NCBI RefSeq assembly: GCF_000340795.1
Contig: NC_020294.1
Coordinates: forward strand, 124,001 to 188,000
DNA from: Candidatus Kinetoplastibacterium desouzaii TCC079E
GTDB lineage: Bacteria > Pseudomonadota > Gammaproteobacteria > Burkholderiales > Burkholderiaceae_B
Length of the DNA stretch: 64,000 nucleotides
Direction of reading: 5' to 3'
This document shows positions 20,993-30,937 of this stretch, in pieces. Positions within the stretch are counted from its first letter, which is position 1. Each line of letters starts with the position of its first letter. Made by a program: the position numbers and the translations under genes. Under the pieces are notes generated by a model. The model saw only the letters and a list, made by a program, of their open reading frames with translations. It searched no databases and was not told the origin of the DNA.

Positions 20993-23641
20993 ATGTATGC
21001 AAATTCTCTAAATTTCAAAAATATAAGTATATTAGATGTATGTAATATACCAGTTGGTGATGTTTTAATAATTACCTCTACTAGTCGTCAGACGAATCGA
21101 GTAAGAAATTATATTATAGAACAAATTAAGCAAGTTAAGAAAACAAAAGAGTTATATAAAATTCTTCCATTAAATTCTTGGATTACAGAAACTTTTGATA
21201 AGTTATTTTTTTATTCTTCTAATTCAGTTCATGAGTGTGTTTTTAATCATGTTTGTGAGCAAATTATTTGGGACAAGGTAATAAAAAGAGAGGAATCTGA
21301 GAATTATTTAGTGAATTATGATCAGGCCGCAAGTTTAGCAATGAAGGCCAAGAAGTTGATTATAGATATGAAGTTGAGAATTCCTAATGAATTTACAAAT
21401 GATGAATATGAGCGATTTTCGTTATGGAAGAAACGTTATTACAAAGAACTTAGAAAATTAAAAGCAATAGATTTTGATGGTGTTTATGATCATGTTTTAG
21501 AGGCTTTTAAAAACAACAAAATAGTTTCTCCTAAATACTTAATAGTATTTGGTTTTATCGAATTTTCACCTAGATTAATAGCTCTTCTGAATTCATTCCT
21601 AAAAAATAAAACAAGTGTGAGATTATTATCATTGTCATCTAGGACTGTAGATAATAATTATATTAATACTGTTTGTGAATGTAGTAGTTTTCAGCAAGAA
21701 TGGGAACAGGCCTCTTTATGGATAATAGAACAAATAAGCTATAAACCCAAAGGTGTTTATGCAATTATAGTTCCACAGCTTGAATTAAAGATGCCTCTGG
21801 TTCAACGTATGGCAGAGCGTTATTTAAATAAATATTTACTTCCATTTGGTTTTAATATTTCTTCATCTAGATCTTGTCTAGATTGGCCTATTATTGATGC
21901 TGCGATATCTTGGTTAAAAGTAGTATCCAGTTTGTCTTTTTATGGTTATTGTGATGTTGTTGTTTTAGGGAAAGCTTTACTTAGTGGTTATGTTGTTGAC
22001 GATATTCGCTTGTTTGCAAGATATTCTTCTGTTGATTTGGTGTTGAGATCTAAGTATAAGAAACAAATTAAGTTAAAAGAAATATTAGAAGAATTAGGAC
22101 AATGTAATTTAAGTCAAGATTTATTGGTTTCTGTTTCTAGATTTGGTAGAGAATTGTTGTCTATAGATTGTTGGGTTTCAAGAATTCGTCTTGTTTTAAA
22201 TGATCTTGCTTTCCCTGGCGAAAGAATGCTTGATAGTTCAGCATATCAATCACTAGAAGCTTTTGAAGAACTATTTGGTGATTTTTTGTTGCTTACTACT
22301 GTATTTGGGAAAGTCACATCTGTAGAGGTAGTAAAATTATTCTCAGATTTTGTAAAAAAGATTTTCTTCCAACCTAAAGATAATGTGTTAAGTAGGTTGG
22401 AGATATTGGATATAGAAGATTCGTATGGTGGTTCATGGGATGCAGTATGGGTTTTAGGTATGAATGAAGATGTGTTCCCATTTCCTCCTAATCAGAATCC
22501 ATTCGTACCTTCTTCGATATTAAGATCTAGTAATATTTCTAGATTTACTCCAGAAGGTCAGTTGTTTTTTTCACAGAAGATATATAAATCTATTATAGAA
22601 GGTTCAGCTAAAATTATATTTAGCTATTCAGTAATTTTGGATTCTCAAAAATCATCTCTTTCATCCTTAATATCTCAAAATTATTATTTGATGGATGTTG
22701 TAAATTATAAAAAAAGAATCAATAAGGTTGATATTGAGTTTATTAATGATGAAAAAGGTCCTGTTTTAGATACTGAAAATATTAATAAAAATACTAGTGT
22801 TAATATTTTAGAGCTTCAGTCTCGTAACCCTTTATGGTCTTTTGTTAGATATAGATTAGGAGCTTGTCGATTAAAATCTTATAACGACTCTGATGATTAT
22901 AACAGTAAGAGGGGAATTTTAATTCATTACACATTAGAAAAATTTTGGAGTTTAGCAAAAGATAAATCTTTTTTAGAAAAAACTTCTTCTGTGGACTTAG
23001 ATATCTTATTGAATCAATGTATTTCTGAAATATATCAGAATGAATTAATTTTTTATGGTGAGGCATTATGTAAATTAGAGATGGAGAGAACATTTTATTT
23101 GTTAAAAAAAATGTTATCTATAGATATTCTCAGAAAAGATTTTGAGGTTATTTCTACAGAGAGTGAGTTTGTTTGGGAATATAAAAAATTATTTTTAAAA
23201 ATTAGAGTAGATAGAATCGACCTTTTGTCAAATAAGAAAATAGCTGTTATAGACTATAAGACTGGTAAAACAATTTTTAGTCCTGAGAAAGATTGGAATA
23301 GAGAGCGACCTGTAAATTTACAGGTTCCTTTTTATTCTTTAGTTTGCAAGTCTTATTTTGATTTAGATATTAGTTCATTAATAATGATTTTTTTAAATTC
23401 TAAAGAGATTACAATTAAAGGAATATCTGATGTAGATGTAGGATTAAGCAATATTTATGTAATGCATAAGTTTGATGATAATCAATTATGGAAAAGTTTT
23501 ATTTTAAACTTGCATAAAAAGATTCTTTTGATTGCTGAAGAGTATGTTAATGGTGAAGCATATAATAAATTTTCCTCTCCAGAAGATTCGATGTTTTGTG
23601 ATGTTATGCCTTTTTTACGTTTAGGTTTAGATGAATTATAA
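20993..23641 (+). CDS. addB: AddB-like subunit of an ATP-dependent recombination nuclease
   Basis: This large protein (882 residues from ATG 20993) matches the AddB/RecB-type nuclease family that pairs with AddA to process double-strand breaks for RecA loading. The N-terminal half is a degenerate helicase fold without a Walker A motif. A helicase-like segment DSYGGSWDAVWVLGMNEDVFP is near residue 480. The C-terminal nuclease domain has RGILIHYTLEKFW near residue 635 and the PD-(D/E)XK core RVDRID...VIDYKTGK near residues 740-760. I see no C-terminal cysteine cluster for the iron-sulfur centre of Bacillus AddB. The in-frame TTG 20975 is less likely as start. addA follows 12 bases downstream. 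Confidence 0.85.
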   Translation: MYANSLNFKNISILDVCNIPVGDVLIITSTSRQTNRVRNYIIEQIKQVKKTKELYKILPLNSWITETFDKLFFYSSNSVHECVFNHVCEQIIWDKVIKREESENYLVNYDQAASLAMKAKKLIIDMKLRIPNEFTNDEYERFSLWKKRYYKELRKLKAIDFDGVYDHVLEAFKNNKIVSPKYLIVFGFIEFSPRLIALLNSFLKNKTSVRLLSLSSRTVDNNYINTVCECSSFQQEWEQASLWIIEQISYKPKGVYAIIVPQLELKMPLVQRMAERYLNKYLLPFGFNISSSRSCLDWPIIDAAISWLKVVSSLSFYGYCDVVVLGKALLSGYVVDDIRLFARYSSVDLVLRSKYKKQIKLKEILEELGQCNLSQDLLVSVSRFGRELLSIDCWVSRIRLVLNDLAFPGERMLDSSAYQSLEAFEELFGDFLLLTTVFGKVTSVEVVKLFSDFVKKIFFQPKDNVLSRLEILDIEDSYGGSWDAVWVLGMNEDVFPFPPNQNPFVPSSILRSSNISRFTPEGQLFFSQKIYKSIIEGSAKIIFSYSVILDSQKSSLSSLISQNYYLMDVVNYKKRINKVDIEFINDEKGPVLDTENINKNTSVNILELQSRNPLWSFVRYRLGACRLKSYNDSDDYNSKRGILIHYTLEKFWSLAKDKSFLEKTSSVDLDILLNQCISEIYQNELIFYGEALCKLEMERTFYLLKKMLSIDILRKDFEVISTESEFVWEYKKLFLKIRVDRIDLLSNKKIAVIDYKTGKTIFSPEKDWNRERPVNLQVPFYSLVCKSYFDLDISSLIMIFLNSKEITIKGISDVDVGLSNIYVMHKFDDNQLWKSFILNLHKKILLIAEEYVNGEAYNKFSSPEDSMFCDVMPFLRLGLDEL

Positions 23642-23653
23642 AAATGTAAATTT

Positions 23654-26600
23654 ATGTATACTAAAAAAAATATATTAATACAAGATGAAGATATTAGAAT
23701 TGAGGCATTGAATCCTTGTGAGTCTTTTATTGTGCAAGCTCCTGCAGGTTCTGGTAAAACTGAATTATTGATAAATAGATTTTTATCCCTGTTATCAAAA
23801 TCATCTAAACCAGAGGATGTAGTAGCTATTACATTTACTCGTAAGGCTGCATTTGAAATGAGAGCTCGTGTTTTACAAAAATTACAATTGGTGAAGAATT
23901 GTGATGAAATAAAACAAGATGATTTAAGTTGGAACCTATCTGTTGAGGTATTAAAAAGGGATCAAAAATTTGAGTGGAATATTCTAGAATATCCTTCTAG
24001 GTTAATAATAAAAACTTTTGATGCATTTTGCTCAAATTTGGTATCAAGTTTGCCTTGGTTATCCAGAATGGGAGGTATGCCAAATATTTCAGATGATATA
24101 AATTCTCATTATACTCATGCTGCTAAGTCCACATTGAGTTTAATAGAAAAGTATGATTTCATAAAAAGAACGTTGGTGAATCTAGATCTAGATATGAAGG
24201 GATCAATAGATTTAATAGCTGATTTGCTTAGTAAGAGGGATCAATGGCTACCGATCATGCGTCATGGTTTTAATAGGGACAAGTTAGAGGAGACTTTACG
24301 ATTAACGGTAGAGCAAGACTTATTAAATCTTTTAAATGAAATGCCTTATGATTGGCAAAGTTTTATTAAAGAACCTATAAAAATTGCAGCAAATAATTTG
24401 GCTAAAATTAATTCTATTAATGTATTGTCTCCATTGTTAGATTGGGATCATTCTCTTACTAGCAAAGTTGAAGATTTACCTAAATGGAAAGCGATAGCTT
24501 CTTTGTTGCTTACATCAAAAAATACTTTACGTAATTCTAAATCTTTTAATAAAAAACTTGGTTTTTACTCTGGAAGTCTACATAAAGAAAAATTAATAAG
24601 ATGGGTAGAATCGATAAATATTTCTAGTTCTTATTGGGTATCATTGTTAGCTGATATTAAACACGCTCCCAATATTTTTTTTACAGACTCTCAGTGGGAT
24701 AGGCTTTCTGATCAATTAAATACTTTATGTTTATCAGCAGCAAATTTAATTTTGCGATTTAACGATTATTCCGAAGTGGATTTCATCGAAATAAATCAAA
24801 GAGCATTATGTGCGTTGGATAATAATAATGATATTAATGATATTTTGTTTAGGTTAGATTATCAAATTAGTCATATATTAATAGATGAATTCCAGGATAC
24901 TAGTTTAATACATTTCAACATATTAGAGAAATTAACTTCTTCTTGGATTCCAGGTGATGGAAAGACTATATTCATGGTTGGTGATCCTATGCAATCAATA
25001 TATAGTTTTAGAAAAGCAGATGTTGGTTTATTTTTGAGTGTTGTTAAAAATGGAATTGGTAATATTAAACCTAAATATCTAAAATTAAAAAATAACTTTC
25101 GTTCTCAATCAGGTATAGTTGATTGGGTAAACAATACTTTTGTGAATTTATTTCCTTTAAAAGATAGTTTAGATCTAGGAGGAATATCTTATAGCAAATC
25201 TATATCTTGTGTTCCAGGTATTCCTGGTGATGCTGTTGAATTTCATCCTGTATTAAGTGATGGTGGTGATGATGCACTAGCATATACAACTTTAAATATT
25301 ATTGAAAAAACTTTAGCGTTACATGCAGGTAATAAACATCATATAGCTGTTTTAGTTAGGTCACGTAATCATCTTGGGTCATTAACAGAGTTAATGAAGA
25401 AGAAGTCTATTGCTTTTAATGCTGTTGATATAGTCCATTTATGCGATAAACCTGTAGTATCTGATTTAGTCCAGTTAATAAGAGCATTAAGTCATCCAGG
25501 AGATAGATTAGCTTGGCTATCAGTCTTAAGATCTCCATTCTGTGGCTTAACTCTAGATAGTATGTATAAGCTTTTTGGTGATGATCATAATACACCTATT
25601 CCTTCTTTGCTGTTTGATGTTTTAAATATTTTAGAAGAAAAGAATAATTCAATATATGATAAAACACCATCTTATGCCGAATTAAATCTTAGTCATTCAG
25701 AGTTTTTAAGGATATCTCAGGTTGCATTAGTATTATTATCTAATTATGGCCAGTCTAATAATTTTCCTATGGCTACTTTTGTGGAAGATGTATGGCAGAA
25801 ATTAGGAGGGGCAAATGTTTATCAAGATAAAGATGCTAATAAAGATGCTAATAGCATTTTTGATTTAATTGATGAGCATTTTCCGTATGGTATATTAGAT
25901 ATAGATCAGTTTGAAGATAGAGTTAACAATTTATTCGCTTCATCTAATTCTAATAATATAGATCATTGTGTCGATATTATGACCATGCATAAATCAAAAG
26001 GCTTGCAGTTTGACACTGTAATACTTCATGGTTTACATCATTCTTCTAAAAATGATAGAGATCCTTTAATTAGGTTTGAGTCAAATTCAAATGGTGTTTT
26101 GTTTGCTCCAATAAATCCCAAATATAGTAACGACTCTGATTTAATTTCAGATTATTTAAAAAATAGAGCCAGAATTCGTAATTCTTATGAAATAGATCGC
26201 TTGATGTATGTGGCTTGTACAAGAGCCAAGAAGAAAATACACTTGGTGGCTAGTGTTAAATTGGATGAAAATGGTTTGTGTTCTAATCCTAACTCTGATA
26301 GTTTATTGGGTAGATTATGGAGTAATATTAGTACTGATGATTGTAAAAATTTAAATAAAGAGTTAGGTTTTACTAAAAAAAACAGTAATTCTAAACCTTT
26401 AAGTAGAATTTCATTGGATGGCTTATCTTTGATTCGTGAATCTACATGTCAAGATAATAGGAATATTATTGAGAATTTTTACGAAAAAAACAAAAGAGAG
26501 AAATATAGTTTATTGCATAATTGCGATGCGATTATGGGTACAGTAATGCATTTTTGGTTGCGGCGTATTGCAGAGGAAGGCTTGGATTTATGGAATATAG

Positions 26601-27028
26601 ATTATTTACTAAAATATAATTATATAATAAGAAAACATTTAATAAGATCTGGAATACCAGTTTTTGATGTTGATAAGTATACTAATATTGTTGTGACAGC
26701 ATTAAGTAATATGCTAATGGATGATAAGGGATTATGGCTTTTATCTAATTACAATAATTCTCGTAGAGAATGGTCGTTAGTAGATGATCATGGCCAAATA
26801 TTTGTTTTAGATGTCGCTTTAGATCTTGGAGATAGTTGGTTAATTGTAGATTATAAATTATCGAAAATTCATGAGAATGAGGATATCAATAATTTTATTG
26901 TTAGAATAAAGGATACATATTCTAGTCAATTAAGAAAATATTGTGATGTTTTATATCATCTTGATAAGAAAAAAACCTATGCTGCAATATACTTGCCTTT
27001 GTATAAGATATGGATTGAGTTAGATTAA
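23654..27028 (+). CDS. addA: AddA-like helicase-nuclease subunit
   Basis: A 1124-residue UvrD/Rep-type superfamily 1 helicase with a C-terminal nuclease-like domain, the partner of the preceding gene. Helicase motifs in order: Walker A APAGSGKTELL (about residues 29-39), ITFTRKAA, LIDEFQDTS (II), GDPMQSIYSFRKAD (III), KNNFRSQ (IV), MTMHKSKGLQFD (V) and RLMYVACTRAKKK (VI). Near the C-terminus, VLDVALDLGDSWLIVDYKLS keeps the D...DYK core of a RecB-family nuclease. All helicase motifs are intact, so it should be functional. It ends about 90 bases before the 4.5S RNA gene. AddAB would here replace RecBCD. Confidence 0.9.
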   Translation: MYTKKNILIQDEDIRIEALNPCESFIVQAPAGSGKTELLINRFLSLLSKSSKPEDVVAITFTRKAAFEMRARVLQKLQLVKNCDEIKQDDLSWNLSVEVLKRDQKFEWNILEYPSRLIIKTFDAFCSNLVSSLPWLSRMGGMPNISDDINSHYTHAAKSTLSLIEKYDFIKRTLVNLDLDMKGSIDLIADLLSKRDQWLPIMRHGFNRDKLEETLRLTVEQDLLNLLNEMPYDWQSFIKEPIKIAANNLAKINSINVLSPLLDWDHSLTSKVEDLPKWKAIASLLLTSKNTLRNSKSFNKKLGFYSGSLHKEKLIRWVESINISSSYWVSLLADIKHAPNIFFTDSQWDRLSDQLNTLCLSAANLILRFNDYSEVDFIEINQRALCALDNNNDINDILFRLDYQISHILIDEFQDTSLIHFNILEKLTSSWIPGDGKTIFMVGDPMQSIYSFRKADVGLFLSVVKNGIGNIKPKYLKLKNNFRSQSGIVDWVNNTFVNLFPLKDSLDLGGISYSKSISCVPGIPGDAVEFHPVLSDGGDDALAYTTLNIIEKTLALHAGNKHHIAVLVRSRNHLGSLTELMKKKSIAFNAVDIVHLCDKPVVSDLVQLIRALSHPGDRLAWLSVLRSPFCGLTLDSMYKLFGDDHNTPIPSLLFDVLNILEEKNNSIYDKTPSYAELNLSHSEFLRISQVALVLLSNYGQSNNFPMATFVEDVWQKLGGANVYQDKDANKDANSIFDLIDEHFPYGILDIDQFEDRVNNLFASSNSNNIDHCVDIMTMHKSKGLQFDTVILHGLHHSSKNDRDPLIRFESNSNGVLFAPINPKYSNDSDLISDYLKNRARIRNSYEIDRLMYVACTRAKKKIHLVASVKLDENGLCSNPNSDSLLGRLWSNISTDDCKNLNKELGFTKKNSNSKPLSRISLDGLSLIRESTCQDNRNIIENFYEKNKREKYSLLHNCDAIMGTVMHFWLRRIAEEGLDLWNIDYLLKYNYIIRKHLIRSGIPVFDVDKYTNIVVTALSNMLMDDKGLWLLSNYNNSRREWSLVDDHGQIFVLDVALDLGDSWLIVDYKLSKIHENEDINNFIVRIKDTYSSQLRKYCDVLYHLDKKKTYAAIYLPLYKIWIELD

Positions 27029-27081
27029 GTATTTATTTAATGCTTATTTTGTGTATTAAGAACTATATTTTTATAATATAG

Positions 27082-27110
27082 TTTTAGTTATTTGTTTACT
27101 CTGTTAGAAT
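27082..27110 (+). promoter_or_regulatory. Possible promoter of the 4.5S RNA gene
   Basis: TAGAAT at 27105-27110 is a plausible -10 box whose expected start point (about 27117) coincides with the first base of the 4.5S RNA. The -35 position (27082-27087, ttttag) is poor, so the call rests mainly on spacing to the RNA. Confidence 0.35.
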
Positions 27111-27117
27111 GGAAACT

Positions 27118-27217
27118 GGGCGGTATTTTTTTTGCATGATGATGTAATGAACCTGGTCAGATTGGGAACAAAGCAGCCATAATTGCAGATATTTCAGTGA
27201 CAATAATCTTACCGCCT
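27118..27217 (+). ncRNA. ffs: 4.5S RNA of the signal recognition particle (small type)
   Basis: About 100 bases with the SRP RNA core: CTGGTCAG on one side, a GGAA tetraloop closed by ATTG/CAAA, and AGCAGCC with a later TGCAGAT on the other. The ends GGGCGGTA (27118-27125) and TACCGCCT (27210-27217) pair as the terminal helix. Relative to E. coli the helix below the tetraloop has changed bases on both sides but still pairs. The RNA binds Ffh and targets membrane proteins. It lies 44 bases before dnaX. Confidence 0.93.
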
Positions 27218-27261
27218 TATATATCAAAGAAATTTATTTAATTTTATAATTGTTCTCTCTT

Positions 27262-28911
27262 ATGAGTTATTTGGCTTTAGCTAGAAAATGGCGTCCTAGG
27301 TTTTTTGAAGATGTTATGGGGCAAGATCATGTTGTAAAAGCCTTGGTAAATGCTTTAAATTCTAAGAGATTGCATCATGCTTGGTTGTTTTCTGGACCTA
27401 GGGGAGTAGGTAAAACTTCTATAGCTAGAATATTAGCTAAATCATTAAACTGCATAAATGGTATTACATCAAATCCTTGTGGCAAGTGTGATTCTTGTAT
27501 TGGTATTGATGTTGGTGGAACATTAGATTATCTTGAGTTGGACGCAGCCTCAAATAGAGGTGTTGATGAGATGTCAATCCTTTTGGAACAGGCAAATTAT
27601 ACACCTGTCTCTGGTAGGTTTAAAGTATTTTTAATAGATGAAGTGCATATGTTAACTAACCATGCATTTAATTCTATGTTGAAAACATTAGAAGAGCCTC
27701 CAGAGCATGTAAAATTCATATTTGCCACTACTGATCTTCATAAGATTCCTATAACAGTACTCTCACGATGTTTATGTTTTAATTTGAGGAATATTTCAAC
27801 TAGTTCGATTATTAGTCAATTAGTTAAAATTTTAGAATCAGAAAAAGTTATTTTTGAAACTTCAGCTTTGGATATTATATCAAGATTAGCTAATGGATCT
27901 ATTAGGGATGCGTTGTCTTTATCTGATCAGGCTATATCTTATGGAAATAATTCAATTACAGAGGTTTCTTTAAGATTAATGCTTGGAATGGTTGATGTTA
28001 TAAAGGTTGAGAATCTTCTAAGAAGTATTATGAATGACGACGCCAATTCTATAATAAAAATTGCTGATGATATTATTAACTCAGGGTTTTCTTATGAAGA
28101 ATTTTTGTCTGATTTGGCTGTTTTATTATCTGAAGTAGCTATTTCTCAACAAATAACAGGTTATGAAAATAATGCTTCTCATAATAGTAGAAACATTTCT
28201 TTTTTTAAACATGAAATTTCTCAAGATTTATTGAATTTGTTGTATGCTGTCGTTGTAAATAGTTCTCAAGAGCTAGACAGAGCTCCTGATCACTACATTG
28301 GTTTTATTATGATTTGTTTGAGATTAGTGTCCTTATTCAAACAAGGAAATATTAGGTCAGATAATATTGTAAATCCTTCTGATAAACAATTAATAGATAA
28401 TAACAAATCACATTATGACTTCGTAGATTTGAACGATATTAACGAGAGTAATAATTATCTTTGTATAGATCAAAGCTCTGATATAGATTGCAATTCATCA
28501 GTTAGTAATGATTTTGTGTTTGGATTTCAAGAATTATCCGTTGATAGATGGGTAACTCTTGTTAATAGGTTAACAGTTTATGGTTTTGCTCTGGAATTAG
28601 CGAAGCAAAGTGAATTCATAAAGGTTTTTGAAAACACCATTGTAATTAAAGTGGCTATTTCTACTTTAGCTAGTCAAGATAATATAGAACGTTTGCAAAA
28701 TGCTTTGTGTGATTATTTTGGAGTTAATGTAAAATTAAATGTATTGGTCGGAGCTGATGTTAATAAGACAGCTTATGAGATATCAAAATCTTCTCTGGCC
28801 TATGAAAAAGATAAGTTAATAGAATTGGTAAAGAATGATGTTTTTGTGCAGGATTTAGTTGACGATTTAGATGGTGAAATCATTTCTAGTACAATCTCAA
28901 AGTTGGAATGA
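27262..28911 (+). CDS. dnaX: DNA polymerase III subunits gamma and tau
   Basis: DnaX is the clamp-loader ATPase of the replicative polymerase. From ATG 27262 (MSYLALARKWRP, the family N-terminus; the in-frame TTG at 27250 is not needed) the protein has 549 residues. It has Walker A GPRGVGKT at residues 45-52, a zinc site with C64, C73, C76 and C79, Walker B/DEAH-like IDEVHM, and the sensor region. The C-terminal ~180 residues form a shortened tau region. I see no clear A-rich slippery heptamer with a stem-loop for programmed frameshifting, so a gamma form is not predicted. ybaB and recR follow, the usual order. Confidence 0.95.
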   Translation: MSYLALARKWRPRFFEDVMGQDHVVKALVNALNSKRLHHAWLFSGPRGVGKTSIARILAKSLNCINGITSNPCGKCDSCIGIDVGGTLDYLELDAASNRGVDEMSILLEQANYTPVSGRFKVFLIDEVHMLTNHAFNSMLKTLEEPPEHVKFIFATTDLHKIPITVLSRCLCFNLRNISTSSIISQLVKILESEKVIFETSALDIISRLANGSIRDALSLSDQAISYGNNSITEVSLRLMLGMVDVIKVENLLRSIMNDDANSIIKIADDIINSGFSYEEFLSDLAVLLSEVAISQQITGYENNASHNSRNISFFKHEISQDLLNLLYAVVVNSSQELDRAPDHYIGFIMICLRLVSLFKQGNIRSDNIVNPSDKQLIDNNKSHYDFVDLNDINESNNYLCIDQSSDIDCNSSVSNDFVFGFQELSVDRWVTLVNRLTVYGFALELAKQSEFIKVFENTIVIKVAISTLASQDNIERLQNALCDYFGVNVKLNVLVGADVNKTAYEISKSSLAYEKDKLIELVKNDVFVQDLVDDLDGEIISSTISKLE

Positions 28912-28960
28912 TGTTTTTCAATGGGATTTTGAAGGTTTAATTAAAGGATAGTTTATAGTT

Positions 28961-29284
28961 ATGAAGGGTCAAATTGCAGGTTTAATGCGGCAAGCTCAGC
29001 AAGTACAAGAAAATATGAAAAAAGTCCAGGATTCTTTGTCAGAAATAGAGGTTCAAGGATCTTCTGGTGGAGGTTTGGTGGAGGTTTGTATGAGTTGCAA
29101 ACATGATGTAAAGAAAATAAAAATAGATCCAAGTTTGTTATCTGATGACAAAGATATGTTAGAAGATTTATTGATTGCAGCATTTAATGATGCTTTACGT
29201 AAGGCAGATAATTTATCTCAAGAAAAAGTTGCTTCTGTTACATCTGGTTTTCCTATGCCTCCGGGAATGAAATTTCCATTCTAG
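28961..29284 (+). CDS. ybaB: Nucleoid-associated protein YbaB/EbfC
   Basis: A 107-residue YbaB/EbfC-family protein, a small dimeric DNA-binding factor. The N-terminus [21 protein letters not shown] and the segment [14 protein letters not shown] match the family (MKGGLGNLMKQAQQMQ pattern), and the C-terminus ends in the Pro/Gly-rich [16 protein letters not shown] about 10 bases before the ATG supports the start. It lies between dnaX and recR, its conserved position. Confidence 0.93.
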   Translation: MKGQIAGLMRQAQQVQENMKKVQDSLSEIEVQGSSGGGLVEVCMSCKHDVKKIKIDPSLLSDDKDMLEDLLIAAFNDALRKADNLSQEKVASVTSGFPMPPGMKFPF

Positions 29285-29321
29285 ATTGCTTATTGTTCTT
29301 ATTGTTTTTGATAGGATATTA

Positions 29322-29936
29322 ATGGACGAATACCATTTTAATGAGCCAGAGCCATTGATTAATTTGATAAAGGCTTTGAAAAGATTACCTGGTATAGGTA
29401 TTAGATCAGCCAGAAGAATAGCTTATCATTTAATGCAGTATGACTTGGATGGTGCTGGTTTTTTAAGCAAATCATTGTCCGATGCTGTTGCTAGTTTGAG
29501 ACATTGTGTAAGTTGTAATGGTTTTTCTGAAACTGAGTTGTGTTTTACTTGTGCTAGTGATTTTAGAGACAAGCGTTTATTATGTATCGTGGAGAATCCA
29601 TCTGATCAGAATAGTGTAGAATCAAGTCATGGTTATAAAGGTCTCTATTATGTACTTATGGGTAGAGTATCTCCACTAGATGGAGTTGGTCCTAAGGAAT
29701 TAAATTTTCAGAAAATTTTTGATAGAGTGCATGCTGGTAATGTAGAAGAAGTTATTATAGCCACTGGTTTTACAGCAGAGGGGGAGACTACAGCACAGTT
29801 TTTGATTGATATGTTTTCTTCCGCTAATATAAAAACCAGTAGGTTGGCTAGAGGTGTTCCTGCTGGTAGTGAGCTAGAGTATATAGATGCAGGTACTATA
29901 GCTTGGGCTTTGATAGATCGTAAGATAATTAATTAG
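29322..29936 (+). CDS. recR: Recombination protein RecR
   Basis: RecR acts with RecO (and RecF) to load RecA on gapped DNA. The start is set at ATG 29322, which has AGGA 5 bases upstream; an in-frame TTG further up at 29286 would add an unrelated hydrophobic stretch. The 204-residue protein has the helix-hairpin-helix LKRLPGIGIRSARRIA (residues 19-34), the zinc-binding cysteines C62, C65, C74 and C77, and a Toprim domain (residues ~85-180). Normal length. It closes ffs-dnaX-ybaB-recR and is followed by a strong terminator hairpin. Confidence 0.95.
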   Translation: MDEYHFNEPEPLINLIKALKRLPGIGIRSARRIAYHLMQYDLDGAGFLSKSLSDAVASLRHCVSCNGFSETELCFTCASDFRDKRLLCIVENPSDQNSVESSHGYKGLYYVLMGRVSPLDGVGPKELNFQKIFDRVHAGNVEEVIIATGFTAEGETTAQFLIDMFSSANIKTSRLARGVPAGSELEYIDAGTIAWALIDRKIIN

Positions 29937-29945
29937 ATGTTAATG

Positions 29946-29981
29946 TATGAACAAGTAGTTGCAAATTTCTACTTGTTCATA
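29946..29981. terminator. Bidirectional terminator between recR and tal
   Basis: A perfect 12-base stem, atgaacaagtag at 29947-29958 with ctacttgttcat at 29969-29980, extended by one pair at the base, with a 10-base loop. It lies between the convergent stops of recR and tal, with T-rich sequence on the recR exit side, and could serve both genes. Confidence 0.75.
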
Positions 29982-29986
29982 TTTAT

Positions 29987-30937
29987 TTATATATGCTCTT
30001 TTATTATGTTTTCTAGTGTGTTCGTATCTTTAATAAATGCTCTAATTCCTTCTGCTAGTTTTTCGCTGGCCATTACATCACTATTTAACATAAATCTAAA
30101 TTCACTTTCTGTAATGTAATGTTTTTTTAATTCTTTTTTTTCATTATATTTTTTATTTAGTTTTGCTGGTGTATGACCAGGTGTTTTTTCTAATTCTTTT
30201 AATAATTCTGGGCTTATTGTTAGTAAATCACATCCTGACAAGGAAATTATTTGATTAATATTCCTAAAACTAGCACCCATGATTTCTGTTTCTATTCCTA
30301 ATGATTTGTAGTAATTGTAAATTGCAACAACTGATTTAACTCCAGGATCATTCTCTCCTTTTTTGTTTTCTTCATTCCATTCTGCCCCTTCATTTTTTTT
30401 ATGCCAGTCATATATTCTTCCAACAAATGGTGATATTAGTTTTACATTAGCTTGAGCACATGCCATAGCTTGTGTCAAAGAAAACAATAAAGTTAAATTA
30501 CAATGGATTCCTTCCATTTCCAGTGTTTTTGCTGCTTGTATTCCTTCCCATGTTGCTGCAATCTTTATTAGCACTCTTTTTCTATCTATCCCACTTGATT
30601 CGTATTGGTTTATTAAGAATCTGGCTTTTTCTATTGTTGCTTTTGTGTCGAAAGATAGTCTTGCGTCTACTTCTGTCGAAACTCTTCCAGGTATTATTTT
30701 TAAGATTTCTTTACCAAATTCTACGGTTATTTTGTCGGTTATGTCCGATAGTGAGATGTTTTTATTGTTTTTTATTATATTGGTTAATAGATGGTTGTAT
30801 TCTTTTTGTTGTGCTGCCTTTAATATAAGAGAAGGGTTTGTAGTTGCATCAGTTGGTTTTAAGTTTTTAATGCTTTCAAAACTTCCAGTGTCTGCTACTA
30901 CTGTTGTATATTTTCTTAGTGATTCAAGTTGGTTCAT
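29987..30937 (-). CDS. tal: Transaldolase
   Basis: Transaldolase moves three-carbon units between sugar phosphates in the pentose phosphate pathway. The 316-residue protein is the TalB type: N-terminal TTVVADTGSFESI, the family signature DATTNPSLILKAA, Schiff-base lysine in RVLIKIAATWEGI near residue 131, and HCNLTLLFS. The C-terminal GCDLLTISPELL segment is also present. It is convergent with recR and divergent from carA across 144 bases. With transketolase it links glycolysis and ribose/erythrose supply. Confidence 0.96.
   Translation of the reverse strand: MNQLESLRKYTTVVADTGSFESIKNLKPTDATTNPSLILKAAQQKEYNHLLTNIIKNNKNISLSDITDKITVEFGKEILKIIPGRVSTEVDARLSFDTKATIEKARFLINQYESSGIDRKRVLIKIAATWEGIQAAKTLEMEGIHCNLTLLFSLTQAMACAQANVKLISPFVGRIYDWHKKNEGAEWNEENKKGENDPGVKSVVAIYNYYKSLGIETEIMGASFRNINQIISLSGCDLLTISPELLKELEKTPGHTPAKLNKKYNEKKELKKHYITESEFRFMLNSDVMASEKLAEGIRAFIKDTNTLENIIKEHI

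Noticed and set aside
23586-23660. addB and addA as a single broken gene
   Set aside because: The two proteins have different domain orders, each complete, and are separated by a normal 12-base spacer.
27262-28911. Programmed frameshift in dnaX giving a gamma subunit
   Set aside because: I could not find an A-AAA-AAG type heptamer followed by a stable stem-loop at the expected place.
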